Shown: positions 41,260-48,705 of the stretch, in pieces | Position numbering within the stretch: position 1 is the first letter of the stretch | Layout of the letters: each line of letters begins with the position of its first letter | Assembly: GCA_045660445.1 (NCBI GenBank) | Contig: JAZRDR010000007.1 | Location: 1 to 55,722 of the forward strand | Length of the DNA stretch: 55,722 bases | Direction: 5' to 3' | Source of the DNA: Faeciplasma sp045660445 | GTDB taxonomy: Bacteria; Bacillota; Clostridia; Oscillospirales; Ruminococcaceae | The notes under the pieces: model-generated | Databases searched by the model: none | Seen by the model: the letters and a program-made list of their open reading frames with translations, nothing else | What the model was told of the DNA's origin: nothing | Translations under genes and position numbers: made by a program

Positions 41260-42283
41260 GAAGGTATTATTAGCACTCAGCGGCGGAGTTGACAGCTCTG
41301 TCGCTGTGCATTTATTAAAAGATAAGGGATTTGAAGTCGCAGGCGTTGTGATGAAGATGTCACCCTTGCACGACGATGTTGTTGAGGCGGCAAAAAAATC
41401 TGCTGAACATCTTGGAATCCCTCTATATGTTAGAGATTTGCAAGATGAGTTCAAAAAAGAAATTATCGACTTTTTTGCAAGCGAGTATTTAAGCGGAAGA
41501 ACACCCTCGCCGTGTGTTAGATGCAATCCGAGAATTAAATTTAAATATCTTTTGCTAACAGCAGACGAAAACGGATTTGATTATATCGCCACAGGGCATT
41601 ATGCAAAGATCGTTTTTGATGATGGTGTTTATAAGCTTACATTCTCGGAATCTGAAGCAAGGGACCAATCATATATGCTTGCAGGTCTTGGGCAGGATGT
41701 TTTGTCAAGGCTTTTGCTTCCCATCTCGGAGATGGAGAAGCCGAAGGTAAGAGAGATTGCGCGTGAGATCGGACTTGAATGTCATGATGCTCCCGACAGC
41801 GAGGAAAACTGCTTTATTTCGGATAATGATTATGCATCGTATATCGAAAAGAACTATCGCAAGAGCGATGAGGGAGATTTTATCTCGCCCGAGGGGAACG
41901 TCTGCGGAAAGCACAAAGGCATTTTGCACTATACTGTCGGTCAGCGAAAGGGTTTGGGAATCGCCTTGGGCAGACCTGCTTACGTAACCGAGATCGATGC
42001 TGACACAAATCAGGTTAAGCTGGGATATGAAAAGGCGACGGTAAGCGAGGTTTGGCTTGAGAGCTTGAGCATGGCTTATCCCGATGCTATATATGACGGA
42101 ATGAGAGCGAAGTGCAAGCTGCGCTCGACGGGTAAACTTTTGGACTGCACGGTTAAGATGACTGAAAGCGGTGCTGTTTTAAGGCTTGACTCCCCCACTC
42201 CGCGTGTATCGAACGGGCAATCTGCCGCAATTTATGCTGATGGATTCGTTTTGGGAAACGGAACTATCTGCGGCGGAAAATAG
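41252..42283 (+). CDS. mnmA: tRNA 2-thiouridine(34) synthase MnmA
   Basis: I propose TTG 41252 (MTKKVLLALSGGVDSS) as the start because GAGGA lies nine bases before it; GTG 41219 and GTG 41237 are alternatives. The 343-residue enzyme adenylates U34 and adds sulfur in Lys, Glu and Gln tRNAs. The PP-loop motif is SGGVDSSV, the first active Cys is in PCVRCNPRIKF and the second in EENCFISDN, as expected for persulfide transfer. It is coupled to nifU and uses sulfur from the adjacent NifS. Confidence 0.94.
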   Translation: MTKKVLLALSGGVDSSVAVHLLKDKGFEVAGVVMKMSPLHDDVVEAAKKSAEHLGIPLYVRDLQDEFKKEIIDFFASEYLSGRTPSPCVRCNPRIKFKYLLLTADENGFDYIATGHYAKIVFDDGVYKLTFSESEARDQSYMLAGLGQDVLSRLLLPISEMEKPKVREIAREIGLECHDAPDSEENCFISDNDYASYIEKNYRKSDEGDFISPEGNVCGKHKGILHYTVGQRKGLGIALGRPAYVTEIDADTNQVKLGYEKATVSEVWLESLSMAYPDAIYDGMRAKCKLRSTGKLLDCTVKMTESGAVLRLDSPTPRVSNGQSAAIYADGFVLGNGTICGGK

Positions 42284-42293
42284 GATAAAAAAT

Positions 42294-42331
42294 AGAGCTG
42301 ACACGGAAATATTCCATGTCAGCTTTTTTAT
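42294..42331 (+). terminator. Terminator of the nifS-nifU-mnmA operon
   Basis: AGCTGACACGGAA pairs with TTCCATGTCAGCT (one mismatch) and runs into TTTTTTATT. Confidence 0.9.
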
Positions 42332-42343
42332 TATGTGTGCTAT

Positions 42344-42391
42344 TTAGCGCGACACGAGTGCCACATGAGTGCAGCGTGGTGCCGCGCGGTT
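42344..42391. repeat. GC-rich structured intergenic element (copy D)
   Basis: GCGCG and CGCGC form the outer pair and TGCCAC/GTGGTG an inner pair, around a short unpaired centre. It lies between two converging transcription units, after the small ORF stop at 42398. It is the least regular copy. Confidence 0.45.
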
Positions 42392-42397
42392 TAAAGA

Positions 42398-42499
42398 TTA
42401 CAAAAACGGACTTATAAAGCTTTGATAATAGTGCGCCAAAGCAACGATCAGCACTGCTATCAGCGCGAGAATAGTAAGAAACAGCAGCGGTCTATTCAT
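42398..42499 (-). CDS. 33-residue single-pass membrane protein coupled to the sensor kinase
   Basis: The ATG at 42499 lies eight bases inside the kinase gene (AATGAATAG), and the frame runs to TAA at 42398. The product starts MNRPLLFLTILALIAVLIVA and ends LAHYYQSFISPFL: nearly all of residues 4-22 form one hydrophobic helix with a short periplasm- or cytosol-facing tail. There is no strong ribosome binding site, so translation would depend on termination of the kinase. I do not recognise it; small membrane proteins of this kind often tune sensor kinases, but that is inference. Confidence 0.55.
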   Translation of the reverse strand: MNRPLLFLTILALIAVLIVALAHYYQSFISPFL

Positions 42500-44732
42500 T
42501 TATAAGCGCTTCGTCGGAAAGCTTTGGGATGCTGATGTATACCTTGAACAAGTCACCATCGATATCAAGTGAAAGATTTGCGTTTTGCAAGTTGCAAAGG
42601 CTTTTTGCAATTGAAAGGCCAAGGCCGCTACCCTCAGTCGAACGGGAGGAATCACCTCTGACAAAGCGTTCCATAAGCTCATCGCCCGAAATGTTAAGCT
42701 CATATTTCGAGATGTTTTTAAATGATATTTCGATGTTGTCGTCTTTTTCAACGGCGGTGATGTATACACGGGTGCCGGGCTGTGTGTATTTGCAGATGTT
42801 GTTGAGCATATTATCAAATACTCGCCACATAAGCTTGCCATCGATAAGTGCGGTAAGTTTATTTTCGGGAAGCATGAGCTTGACTTTTAAATCTGCATTA
42901 TTAAACTTCTCTTCATACTCGACGACAGATTGAGACAAAAGCATTCCAAGGTCGCTTCTTACAAGCTCGGTTTGGGTGGCGCCGGAGGAAGCCTTTGAAG
43001 CCTCGATAAGATCGTCGATAAGCTTTTTCATGCGCTGTGACTGTCTAACCAAAACCTCGACGTGTTCTTTTGCCTCTTGGGGCTGAATATCCTCTTTGCT
43101 TAAAATATCGATATAGTTAACGATTGAAGTGAGAGGAGTTTTAAGGTCGTGAGAAACATTTGTGATCAGCTCTGTCTTTAAGCGTTCGGATCTCATTCTT
43201 TCCTGAACAGCCTGCTCGATTCCGTGACCGATGTTATTTAAATAGTCGGCACATTCTTTATAGCTTCCAAAGACATATTCAGAACCAACTTTAGCATTAG
43301 AGTTGCCGTTTGCAAGCTCGTGTGCGCATTTTTTTATCTTTCCGAAAGCAATGGCGCTGAATATCACTAAAGTTACGATAATTCCGTTGCCGAAAAGCCA
43401 AATTGCCCAAAGTATAAAGTAATCGGCATTACTGGACGATATAATAAGAAGCATTATTATCTCGAATGCGATAACGGACGCCAAAACCAATGCGGTTTTT
43501 GCGGCGAAGTGCAGGTTTTGGAAGAAGTATGAAATTGCGGAGGAAAGCTTCTTGAAGGTGTTTTTAATGAATCTTGCTGCAAGCTTAAGTATCTTCCAAG
43601 CGAGGACGAGCACTTTCCAGATGACAGTGTTTGAGAAAACAGTTGAAAGCTTTGCACGGGTGGCAAGTGTCATGACGACGCCGATAAGCAAGAGCAGGAA
43701 TATAGCGGATGCACAGATCCAAAAGATAAGACTCAGCAAATCGCTACCCCAGAAATTAATATAACAAGCTATAACTATTAACACAATTGAGACAATTATG
43801 GCAAGGTATAGATCAAACGGGATCTTGTCAACGAAGTTGGGTGTGATGCCCTCTACTCCTGCTTTGTGGCCTGCGGCACAGATAAGATAGATGAACAAAA
43901 CGATCATCATTATAAGGCTTGCAATACCCGTGATGAAAGGCAGGTATCTGTATGTGATTGCGAAGTCAACGAGACCGATTATGAACGTTGAAATGTTTTC
44001 TTGCTCGTAAACCTTCGGAATATATACGGTTATTTGATGCTTGACTATGTTTGCAGGGATATAATCCGCCTCGAAATGAAAAGACTCGGACAATTCGGCA
44101 TAGGCATCATAGGTTATCGAGCTGTTATAAATTCCGCCTGAAAGGTCATTTAAATAATCATTAAGTGCAGCGCGTGTTGCAAAATATTCAGATATATGCT
44201 CGGCTTTGCCCATAACAGTTCTGTTGAAGACAGAGGTTAGGGTGTCGGTATATTCGGAAGGAGCGAAATTCTGATATATGATCTCGCCCGATTCGGTATT
44301 TAACACCTCGACAGCATAATCGGTTTTTCCGATTCCAAAAGTGTCTTCCAAAGCTGATTTTACTAAATCTTTATCATAAATATCGTTTATTATCCGTTCG
44401 ATCTCTTCTGTTGATTTTGAAGTGTAGCCTTCGGTCGTTTTAGTAAATCCTTCAACAACGTTGTCATATTCCCAAACGTCACCGCAATAGCTGTTGCCTT
44501 TGTGGATGTTTACATCCGACTCTGAAATGTAGTCGTTTTTAAAATCATAAAGAAATTCGTTTGCAGCCTCTCGAGTCGCAAGACTTTCAAGATGTTGACC
44601 TCCATCAAAATAAACCCCAAAATATGCAAGAACTGCTACTGATGCGATAGATGCCGCAAGTACAACTGTGAAAACAACAAACAGAATTATTGACGTTATT
44701 TTTAGCCAGAGCTTTGAATAAATGCTTTTCAT
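42492..44732 (-). CDS. Membrane sensor histidine kinase
   Basis: I start at 44732 (MKSIYSKLWLKITS), after AAGGAGG. The 746-residue protein has one N-terminal helix, a large extracellular region of ~230 residues (to about residue 265), then a run of about six more helices (~270-480), a HAMP-like stretch, and a kinase core. The H-box is NVSHDLKTPLTSIV, the N-box DNMLNNICKY and the G-box GSGLGLSIAKSL. The multi-helix second half is unusual, since most OmpR-partner kinases have two helices; it may sense the membrane itself. The response regulator gene ends 10 bases before it. Confidence 0.9.
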   Translation of the reverse strand: MKSIYSKLWLKITSIILFVVFTVVLAASIASVAVLAYFGVYFDGGQHLESLATREAANEFLYDFKNDYISESDVNIHKGNSYCGDVWEYDNVVEGFTKTTEGYTSKSTEEIERIINDIYDKDLVKSALEDTFGIGKTDYAVEVLNTESGEIIYQNFAPSEYTDTLTSVFNRTVMGKAEHISEYFATRAALNDYLNDLSGGIYNSSITYDAYAELSESFHFEADYIPANIVKHQITVYIPKVYEQENISTFIIGLVDFAITYRYLPFITGIASLIMMIVLFIYLICAAGHKAGVEGITPNFVDKIPFDLYLAIIVSIVLIVIACYINFWGSDLLSLIFWICASAIFLLLLIGVVMTLATRAKLSTVFSNTVIWKVLVLAWKILKLAARFIKNTFKKLSSAISYFFQNLHFAAKTALVLASVIAFEIIMLLIISSSNADYFILWAIWLFGNGIIVTLVIFSAIAFGKIKKCAHELANGNSNAKVGSEYVFGSYKECADYLNNIGHGIEQAVQERMRSERLKTELITNVSHDLKTPLTSIVNYIDILSKEDIQPQEAKEHVEVLVRQSQRMKKLIDDLIEASKASSGATQTELVRSDLGMLLSQSVVEYEEKFNNADLKVKLMLPENKLTALIDGKLMWRVFDNMLNNICKYTQPGTRVYITAVEKDDNIEISFKNISKYELNISGDELMERFVRGDSSRSTEGSGLGLSIAKSLCNLQNANLSLDIDGDLFKVYISIPKLSDEALINE

Positions 44733-44742
44733 AAAAACCTCC

Positions 44743-45429
44743 TTATGCTTCGAATTTATATCCACGGCCCCACACGACCTTTAGGTACCTTGGGTCAGCA
44801 GGATCGATCTCGATCTTTTCACGCAGGTGGCGGATATGTACGGCAATGGCATTATCGACACCGATGGGAACCTCACCCCAAACACGGCGATATATCTCGG
44901 CAGGCGAGAATACTGTTCCGAGATGAGTCATCAAGAATGAAAGAATATCATATTCCTTGGGAGTTAGTGCTACGGGATCGCCGTCAACATGAATGGTTTT
45001 GGTGTTATCAAAAAGTTCGATTCCGCCGATGCGAATCACCTCGAGCTGTTTGGAATAAGAACCAAGCATTGTGTAGCGGCGAAGATGGGATCTTACACGC
45101 GCAATAAGCTCTACGGGGTTAAATGGCTTGGTGACATAGTCATCGGCTCCGACTGTTAAGCCCAACACCTTGTCGGTATCCTCGCCTTTTGCAGTAAGGA
45201 AAATGACGGGAACATTTGAAAACTCTCGCAGAGAGTTAACCGCTGAAATACCGTCTATCTGAGGCATCATAATGTCCATCAAAACAAGGTGTATGTTTTC
45301 TTCTTTTAAGATCTTTAAAGCATCGGCGCCGTTATAAGCCTCGTAAAACGTGTAGCTCTCGTTGGAAAGATATATTTTTAACGCGGAAACGATATCCTTT
45401 TCATCGTCGCAAAGCAGGATGTTATACAT
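44743..45429 (-). CDS. OmpR-family response regulator
   Basis: This 228-residue protein has a receiver domain with acidic pair at residues 8-9 (LLCDDEKDI) and phospho-acceptor Asp in HLVLMDIMMPQIDG (~52), conserved Thr/Lys in FLTAKGED and VTKPFNPVEL, and a winged-helix DNA-binding domain (TPKEYDILSFLMTH, VDNAIAVHIRHLREKI, VWGRGYKFE). It is the response half of the downstream kinase. Direct repeats at its own promoter suggest autoregulation. Confidence 0.93.
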   Translation of the reverse strand: MYNILLCDDEKDIVSALKIYLSNESYTFYEAYNGADALKILKEENIHLVLMDIMMPQIDGISAVNSLREFSNVPVIFLTAKGEDTDKVLGLTVGADDYVTKPFNPVELIARVRSHLRRYTMLGSYSKQLEVIRIGGIELFDNTKTIHVDGDPVALTPKEYDILSFLMTHLGTVFSPAEIYRRVWGEVPIGVDNAIAVHIRHLREKIEIDPADPRYLKVVWGRGYKFEA

Positions 45430-45458
45430 ATTATCACTCCATTTGTTTTTCTGACTTT

Positions 45459-45515
45459 ATGATAGCAGAAAAAATATTAAGATACAACTTTGTATTTCTT
45501 AAGATATTATTAAGA
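45459..45515 (-). promoter_or_regulatory. Response-regulator promoter with CiaR-like direct repeats
   Basis: TTGTAT (45487-45482), a 17-base spacer and TATCAT (45464-45459) form the promoter. Just upstream CTTAAG-ATATT-ATTAAG (45498-45514) fits the NTTAAG-N5-WTTAAG pattern of CiaR-type sites, and a third TTAAGA at 45477-45482 overlaps the -35 in helical phase (22 and 11 bp apart). Confidence 0.65.
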
Positions 45516-45542
45516 TTTATAAAGCTTTTCTTAATAGTTGAT

Positions 45543-45620
45543 AAAAAAAGGAAAATCGCCTCAAATGAGGCGAATTTCCTTTGTAGTTGTAGAAAATTTG
45601 GTGTGAAACCTGTTTGCTAC
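45543..45620 (-). ncRNA. Candidate small RNA (~78 nt) with its own promoter and terminator
   Basis: A perfect consensus promoter, TTGACA (45655-45650), 17 bases, TATAAT (45632-45627), predicts a start near 45620. The transcript runs ~35 unpaired bases (ending CAACTACA) into a 16-bp hairpin, AAAGGAAA/TTTCCTTT with TCGCCTC/GAGGCGA (45583-45549), and a seven-T tail. The only ATG is followed at once by TAG. No known RNA family was recognised. A two-component operon lies downstream on the same strand with a separate promoter. Confidence 0.6.
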
Positions 45621-45626
45621 ATGCCA

Positions 45627-45655
45627 ATTATATCCAATTATCGCCTATTTGTCAA
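45627..45655 (-). promoter_or_regulatory. Consensus promoter of the candidate small RNA
   Basis: TTGACA and TATAAT both match perfectly with 17-base spacing, the best promoter in the window. Confidence 0.75.
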
Positions 45656-45866
45656 GCAAAAATTTCTAAATTTTTGAAATTTTAAGATTAGTAGTTAGTT
45701 AATTAATATGCATTTTTCACTTTACGTAAGGATATATTTCGGCAAGGTCAGCAGGATTTGCCTCTATGCTTATATAAGACGAGCGCGTGCATCGAATATA
45801 TCATAAATGAAATTTTGTATAAAATTCACGAGTTAAAAAATATTTAAAAAACTTTTCAAAAAAGGC
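45656..45866. other. AT-rich gap without genes
   Basis: Between the small RNA promoter and the tRNA-Ser promoter I see no open reading frame with a ribosome binding site, no clear terminator and only an imperfect AT-rich palindrome at about 45659-45680. Confidence 0.5.
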
Positions 45867-45895
45867 TTGCTTTTTTGAAATGAATCTGCTATAAT
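45867..45895 (+). promoter_or_regulatory. Promoter of tRNA-Ser
   Basis: TTGCTT (45867-45872), a 17-base spacer and TATAAT (45890-45895), 24 bases before the tRNA. Confidence 0.7.
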
Positions 45896-45919
45896 ATCAA
45901 ACGTTGCAAAAAGCGACAC

Positions 45920-46012
45920 GGAGAAGTCGCCTAGCCCGGTTTATGGCGCACGACTGGAACTCGTGTATGGGTTGATAGCTCATCGAGGGTTCGAATCCCT
46001 CCTTCTCCGCCA
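45920..46012 (+). tRNA. tRNA-Ser(GGA)
   Basis: A 93-base tRNA with a long variable arm typical of serine. Acceptor GGAGAAG pairs with CTTCTCC, anticodon loop CTGGAAC gives GGA, the discriminator base is G and CCA is encoded. Confidence 0.95.
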
Positions 46013-46018
46013 AGCGAT

Positions 46019-46064
46019 AAACCCTCGTAAATGCGTACAAACATCGTATTTACGAGGGTTTTCT
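46019..46064 (+). terminator. Terminator of tRNA-Ser
   Basis: AACCCTCGTAAAT pairs perfectly with ATTTACGAGGGTT around a ~15-base loop, followed by TTCTTG. Confidence 0.85.
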
Positions 46065-46120
46065 TGTATTTTCACATCTACTTCAACGAGCTTGTATCGA
46101 TATCAAAAATCATTAAATTG

Positions 46121-46142
46121 TTGTCAAATTTGATGTCAAAAT
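46121..46142. repeat. Tandem TGTCAAA repeat downstream of tRNA-Ser
   Basis: TGTCAAATT (46122-46130) and TGTCAAAAT (46134-46142) repeat with a 12-bp period. Tandem repeats of this kind downstream of a tRNA can mark integration scars; compare the 11-bp tandem at 9477. No integrase is nearby. Confidence 0.35.
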
Positions 46143-46245
46143 TAAATTGAACTCGACATTTTTCTAAGAACATTGACCGTGCTTGCAATAAATGTTATTA
46201 TATTTTTGTAATAAAAGTAGAAGCATTTATGAAGGAGCTGACAAA

Positions 46246-47379
46246 ATGAAAAAGCTGATTTGCATTTTAATGTGCATTTTGCTTTGCGGATGTGCTTTGA
46301 ATGAACAAAGTGACGCTGTGGTTAGCGGGGATGTTATTGACGACGATAATATAATTGTTGAGGATATTGAAGAAAAAAGTTATAGTTTTGAACAAATTGA
46401 AATGCCCGATGGAATAAAGCTTGATTATTTTTGGTCGGACGGACTTTACCGAGATGCTGAAAACAACGATGAAGAAGGTAAAGCAATATTATATCTGCAC
46501 AGAGACGGCTTGTTTGAAAAGCTTGAACGTATCAAATACGGAGGAGTCGATGAGTTCGGCAAATCTACTGATCAAAGTTTCATTTGGAGCACAGCCGACG
46601 GTGAGTTTGTTTGGTTTTTAGGTCTTGTTGGCGAGTATAGCGGGAAGTATTTATATAATAATGAATTTATATCTTCGATTTATTTACTTGATGAAAACGG
46701 TGCCGAAAATCTTTTGGATGAGACACATGGAATTGTTGAGATTGATTATCTTTCTGACAACTCGCAGATTTGCGGCAAGATGATAGTATATACCTCGGAC
46801 TGCTATGTTGCTAACGGCGAAACATTTAATTGTAACAGCATTTGGGTATATAACCTTGAAACAAGAGAAGAATATCGCATTGACTTTGAAAATGAATATA
46901 ATGATCCTTTAGATCCATCGTGCTGGCTTGATGAAGACACGCTTATTTTCAGAAAAGGAAATGAATTTTTTATTCACAAGTCGAGCATGGGCGCAGGATA
47001 TGAGCCATTTTACACAGTTGACAGCGAAATGTATACTTTTAGAGTATCTGGAACGCATTTGTGGTTATTTGAAAAGAATGGTTTCGGCGTTAAAGTAATA
47101 GAGCTTGACAGCATGACAGAGCATTATTTTGATCTATCTGTGGAGATATCCGTTCAGGACAGCTATGATGAAACTAAGTATTTAGCGACCTCAGAGGATC
47201 AAAAAGAGGTTATTTTGATTGATCTTGAAACGGATACATTTGAGATGTTTGAATGGGACATGGATACATATATCGAGTATGCGTACTTCATTGAAAGCGG
47301 CGACGATATTGTAATTGAAGAATCTGATATGTTGCAAGATGCGACGAATGTTCTTGGAATTTATAAATTGTTAAGATAA
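46246..47379 (+). CDS. Lipoprotein of unknown function, possibly beta-propeller
   Basis: I start at 46246 (MKKLICILMCILLCGC), after GAAGGAG. The 377-residue protein has a short lipoprotein signal with lipobox LLCGC (Cys16). The rest is acidic and repeated in short strands with Asp/Glu turns (FSWDLDTYIEYAYFI-like units such as YDETKYLATSEDQKEVILIDLE), which resembles TolB/WD-type propeller proteins that report on surface ligands. No family was recognised with confidence. A perfect terminator follows. Confidence 0.75.
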   Translation: MKKLICILMCILLCGCALNEQSDAVVSGDVIDDDNIIVEDIEEKSYSFEQIEMPDGIKLDYFWSDGLYRDAENNDEEGKAILYLHRDGLFEKLERIKYGGVDEFGKSTDQSFIWSTADGEFVWFLGLVGEYSGKYLYNNEFISSIYLLDENGAENLLDETHGIVEIDYLSDNSQICGKMIVYTSDCYVANGETFNCNSIWVYNLETREEYRIDFENEYNDPLDPSCWLDEDTLIFRKGNEFFIHKSSMGAGYEPFYTVDSEMYTFRVSGTHLWLFEKNGFGVKVIELDSMTEHYFDLSVEISVQDSYDETKYLATSEDQKEVILIDLETDTFEMFEWDMDTYIEYAYFIESGDDIVIEESDMLQDATNVLGIYKLLR

Positions 47380-47388
47380 ATGAAATGC

Positions 47389-47421
47389 TTAATCCCCTCT
47401 TGAAAAAAGAGGGGATTTTTG
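47389..47421 (+). terminator. Terminator of the lipoprotein gene
   Basis: AATCCCCTCTT and AAGAGGGGATT form the stem, followed by TTTGCG. Confidence 0.9.
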
Positions 47422-47454
47422 CGTTTAATATTTCAATAATCATATAATTTGTTA

Positions 47455-47483
47455 TTGAAAAAATCAATTTGTGATGGTATAAT
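47455..47483 (+). promoter_or_regulatory. Promoter of the GH130 gene
   Basis: TTGAAA (47455-47460), a 17-base spacer and TATAAT (47478-47483). Confidence 0.7.
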
Positions 47484-47549
47484 TAATTTGAATGCAAAGA
47501 GTGCGCTTTTTGACATATCACTTTACTGATTTGAAAGGACATTCGATTT

Positions 47550-48572
47550 ATGAGCAACGTTAAAATTTTGAACGGCACTAATTTGCCCAATATTCCTTGG
47601 CAGGAAAGACCCGAAGGACATTCTCTTCCGATTTGGCGTTACACAGAAAACCCCATTATCGATCGCAACCCCATGCCCGGCATTGCAAGAATCTTTAACT
47701 CCTCTGTTATCCCTTACGGTGACAAGTTTGTTGGCGTATTCAGAGCAGAGGCTACTCACGGAATACCTTTCCTTTACCTCGGCTGGTCTGATGACGGTAT
47801 TCATTGGGAATATGAAAAGGATATGATTCCCTTCATTAATGAAAAGGGCGAAAGCGCAATTCCTTACTATATGTATGACCCCAGACTTATCAAGATCGAG
47901 GATGCTTATTATATCATCTGGTGCCAGGACTTTTACGGCGCATCGCTTGGTATTGCAAAGACCACAGACTTTAAGACCTTTGTAAGACTTGAAAATCCTT
48001 TCATCCCCTTCAACAGAAACGGCGTACTCTTCCCCAGAAGAATCAACGGAATGTATAAGCTTTTGTCCCGTCCTTCTGACTCGGGCCACACACCGTTTGG
48101 CGATATCTTCATCTCTGAATCTCCTGATATGGTATATTGGGGCAAGCACCGTCACGTTATGGGCACCACAGGCAACTGGTGGGAAGGCATGAAGGTCGGC
48201 GGCGGCGCTAATCCCATCGAAACAAGCGAAGGCTGGCTTATTCTTTATCACGGTGTTGTTAATACCTGCAACGGATATGTTTATTCTATCGGCGGCGCTA
48301 TTTTGGACATTAACGAGCCTTCTAAGGTTTTGTATCGCTCTAACAGATATCTCCTTACTCCTGAAACATGGTATGAAGAAAGAGGATTCGTTCCCAACGT
48401 TACATTCCCCTGCTCGACCTTGCAGGATGCTGAAACCGGCAGAATCGCACTTTATTATGGCTGCGCTGACAGCTATGTTGGACTTGCATTCACCGATGTT
48501 GACACCTTGGTTAATTACATCAAGGAAAATGACGGCGCAAGCTGGGAAGATCAGCACGAAGGCAGAAGATAA
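47550..48572 (+). CDS. GH130 beta-1,4-mannooligosaccharide phosphorylase-type enzyme
   Basis: This 340-residue cytoplasmic protein has the five-bladed GH130 fold. ENPIIDRNPMPGIARIFNSS marks the entrance; its core is DRNPMPGIARIFNS. The catalytic Asp is in YYMYDPRLIKIEDAYY, and phosphate contacts are expected near LFPRRINGMYKLLSRP and WEGMKVGGGANPIETSEGW. This pattern fits GH130 subfamily 2, mannooligosaccharide phosphorylases described in Ruminococcus albus, which turn mannan fragments into mannose-1-phosphate. It is a monocistronic gene with a strong promoter. No mannan transporter is adjacent except a general MFS carrier. Confidence 0.9.
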   Translation: MSNVKILNGTNLPNIPWQERPEGHSLPIWRYTENPIIDRNPMPGIARIFNSSVIPYGDKFVGVFRAEATHGIPFLYLGWSDDGIHWEYEKDMIPFINEKGESAIPYYMYDPRLIKIEDAYYIIWCQDFYGASLGIAKTTDFKTFVRLENPFIPFNRNGVLFPRRINGMYKLLSRPSDSGHTPFGDIFISESPDMVYWGKHRHVMGTTGNWWEGMKVGGGANPIETSEGWLILYHGVVNTCNGYVYSIGGAILDINEPSKVLYRSNRYLLTPETWYEERGFVPNVTFPCSTLQDAETGRIALYYGCADSYVGLAFTDVDTLVNYIKENDGASWEDQHEGRR

Positions 48573-48586
48573 TTTAGAACATAAGT

Positions 48587-48621
48587 TAAAGCCCATCGGG
48601 ATTTTCGATGGGCTTTTTGTT
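48587..48621 (+). terminator. Terminator of the GH130 gene
   Basis: AAAGCCCATCG and CGATGGGCTTT pair around a short loop, then TTGTTTG. Confidence 0.9.
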
Positions 48622-48641
48622 TGTGGGTTATGATTAAAGCC

Positions 48642-48705
48642 GTCGCTTAATGGAGGCGAGCCGCGCCTTAGGCGCGTGCGAGCAGCATTAAGCGGTGGCG
48701 GCGGT
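48642..48705. repeat. GC-rich structured intergenic element (copy E)
   Basis: The outer pair is GCTTAATG (48646-48655 region) with CATTAAGC; within it GGCGAGC, then GCGCC-TTA-GGCGC, then TGCGAGC. Like copy A it places GCGAGC on both sides of a tight three-base-loop hairpin, giving a tandem G.A internal loop. It lies directly after the GH130 terminator and before the MFS stop. Confidence 0.65.

Noticed and set aside
45549..45620. CRISPR repeat or tracrRNA (GTTTCA... TTTCTAC resembles Cas12a repeats)
   Set aside because: There is one copy only, no spacer, no cas gene in the window, and the CTAC...GTAG stem of Cas12a repeats is not formed.
47523..48596. 357-aa minus-strand ORF
   Set aside because: It is antisense to the GH130 gene, which has the clear family motifs, promoter and terminator.
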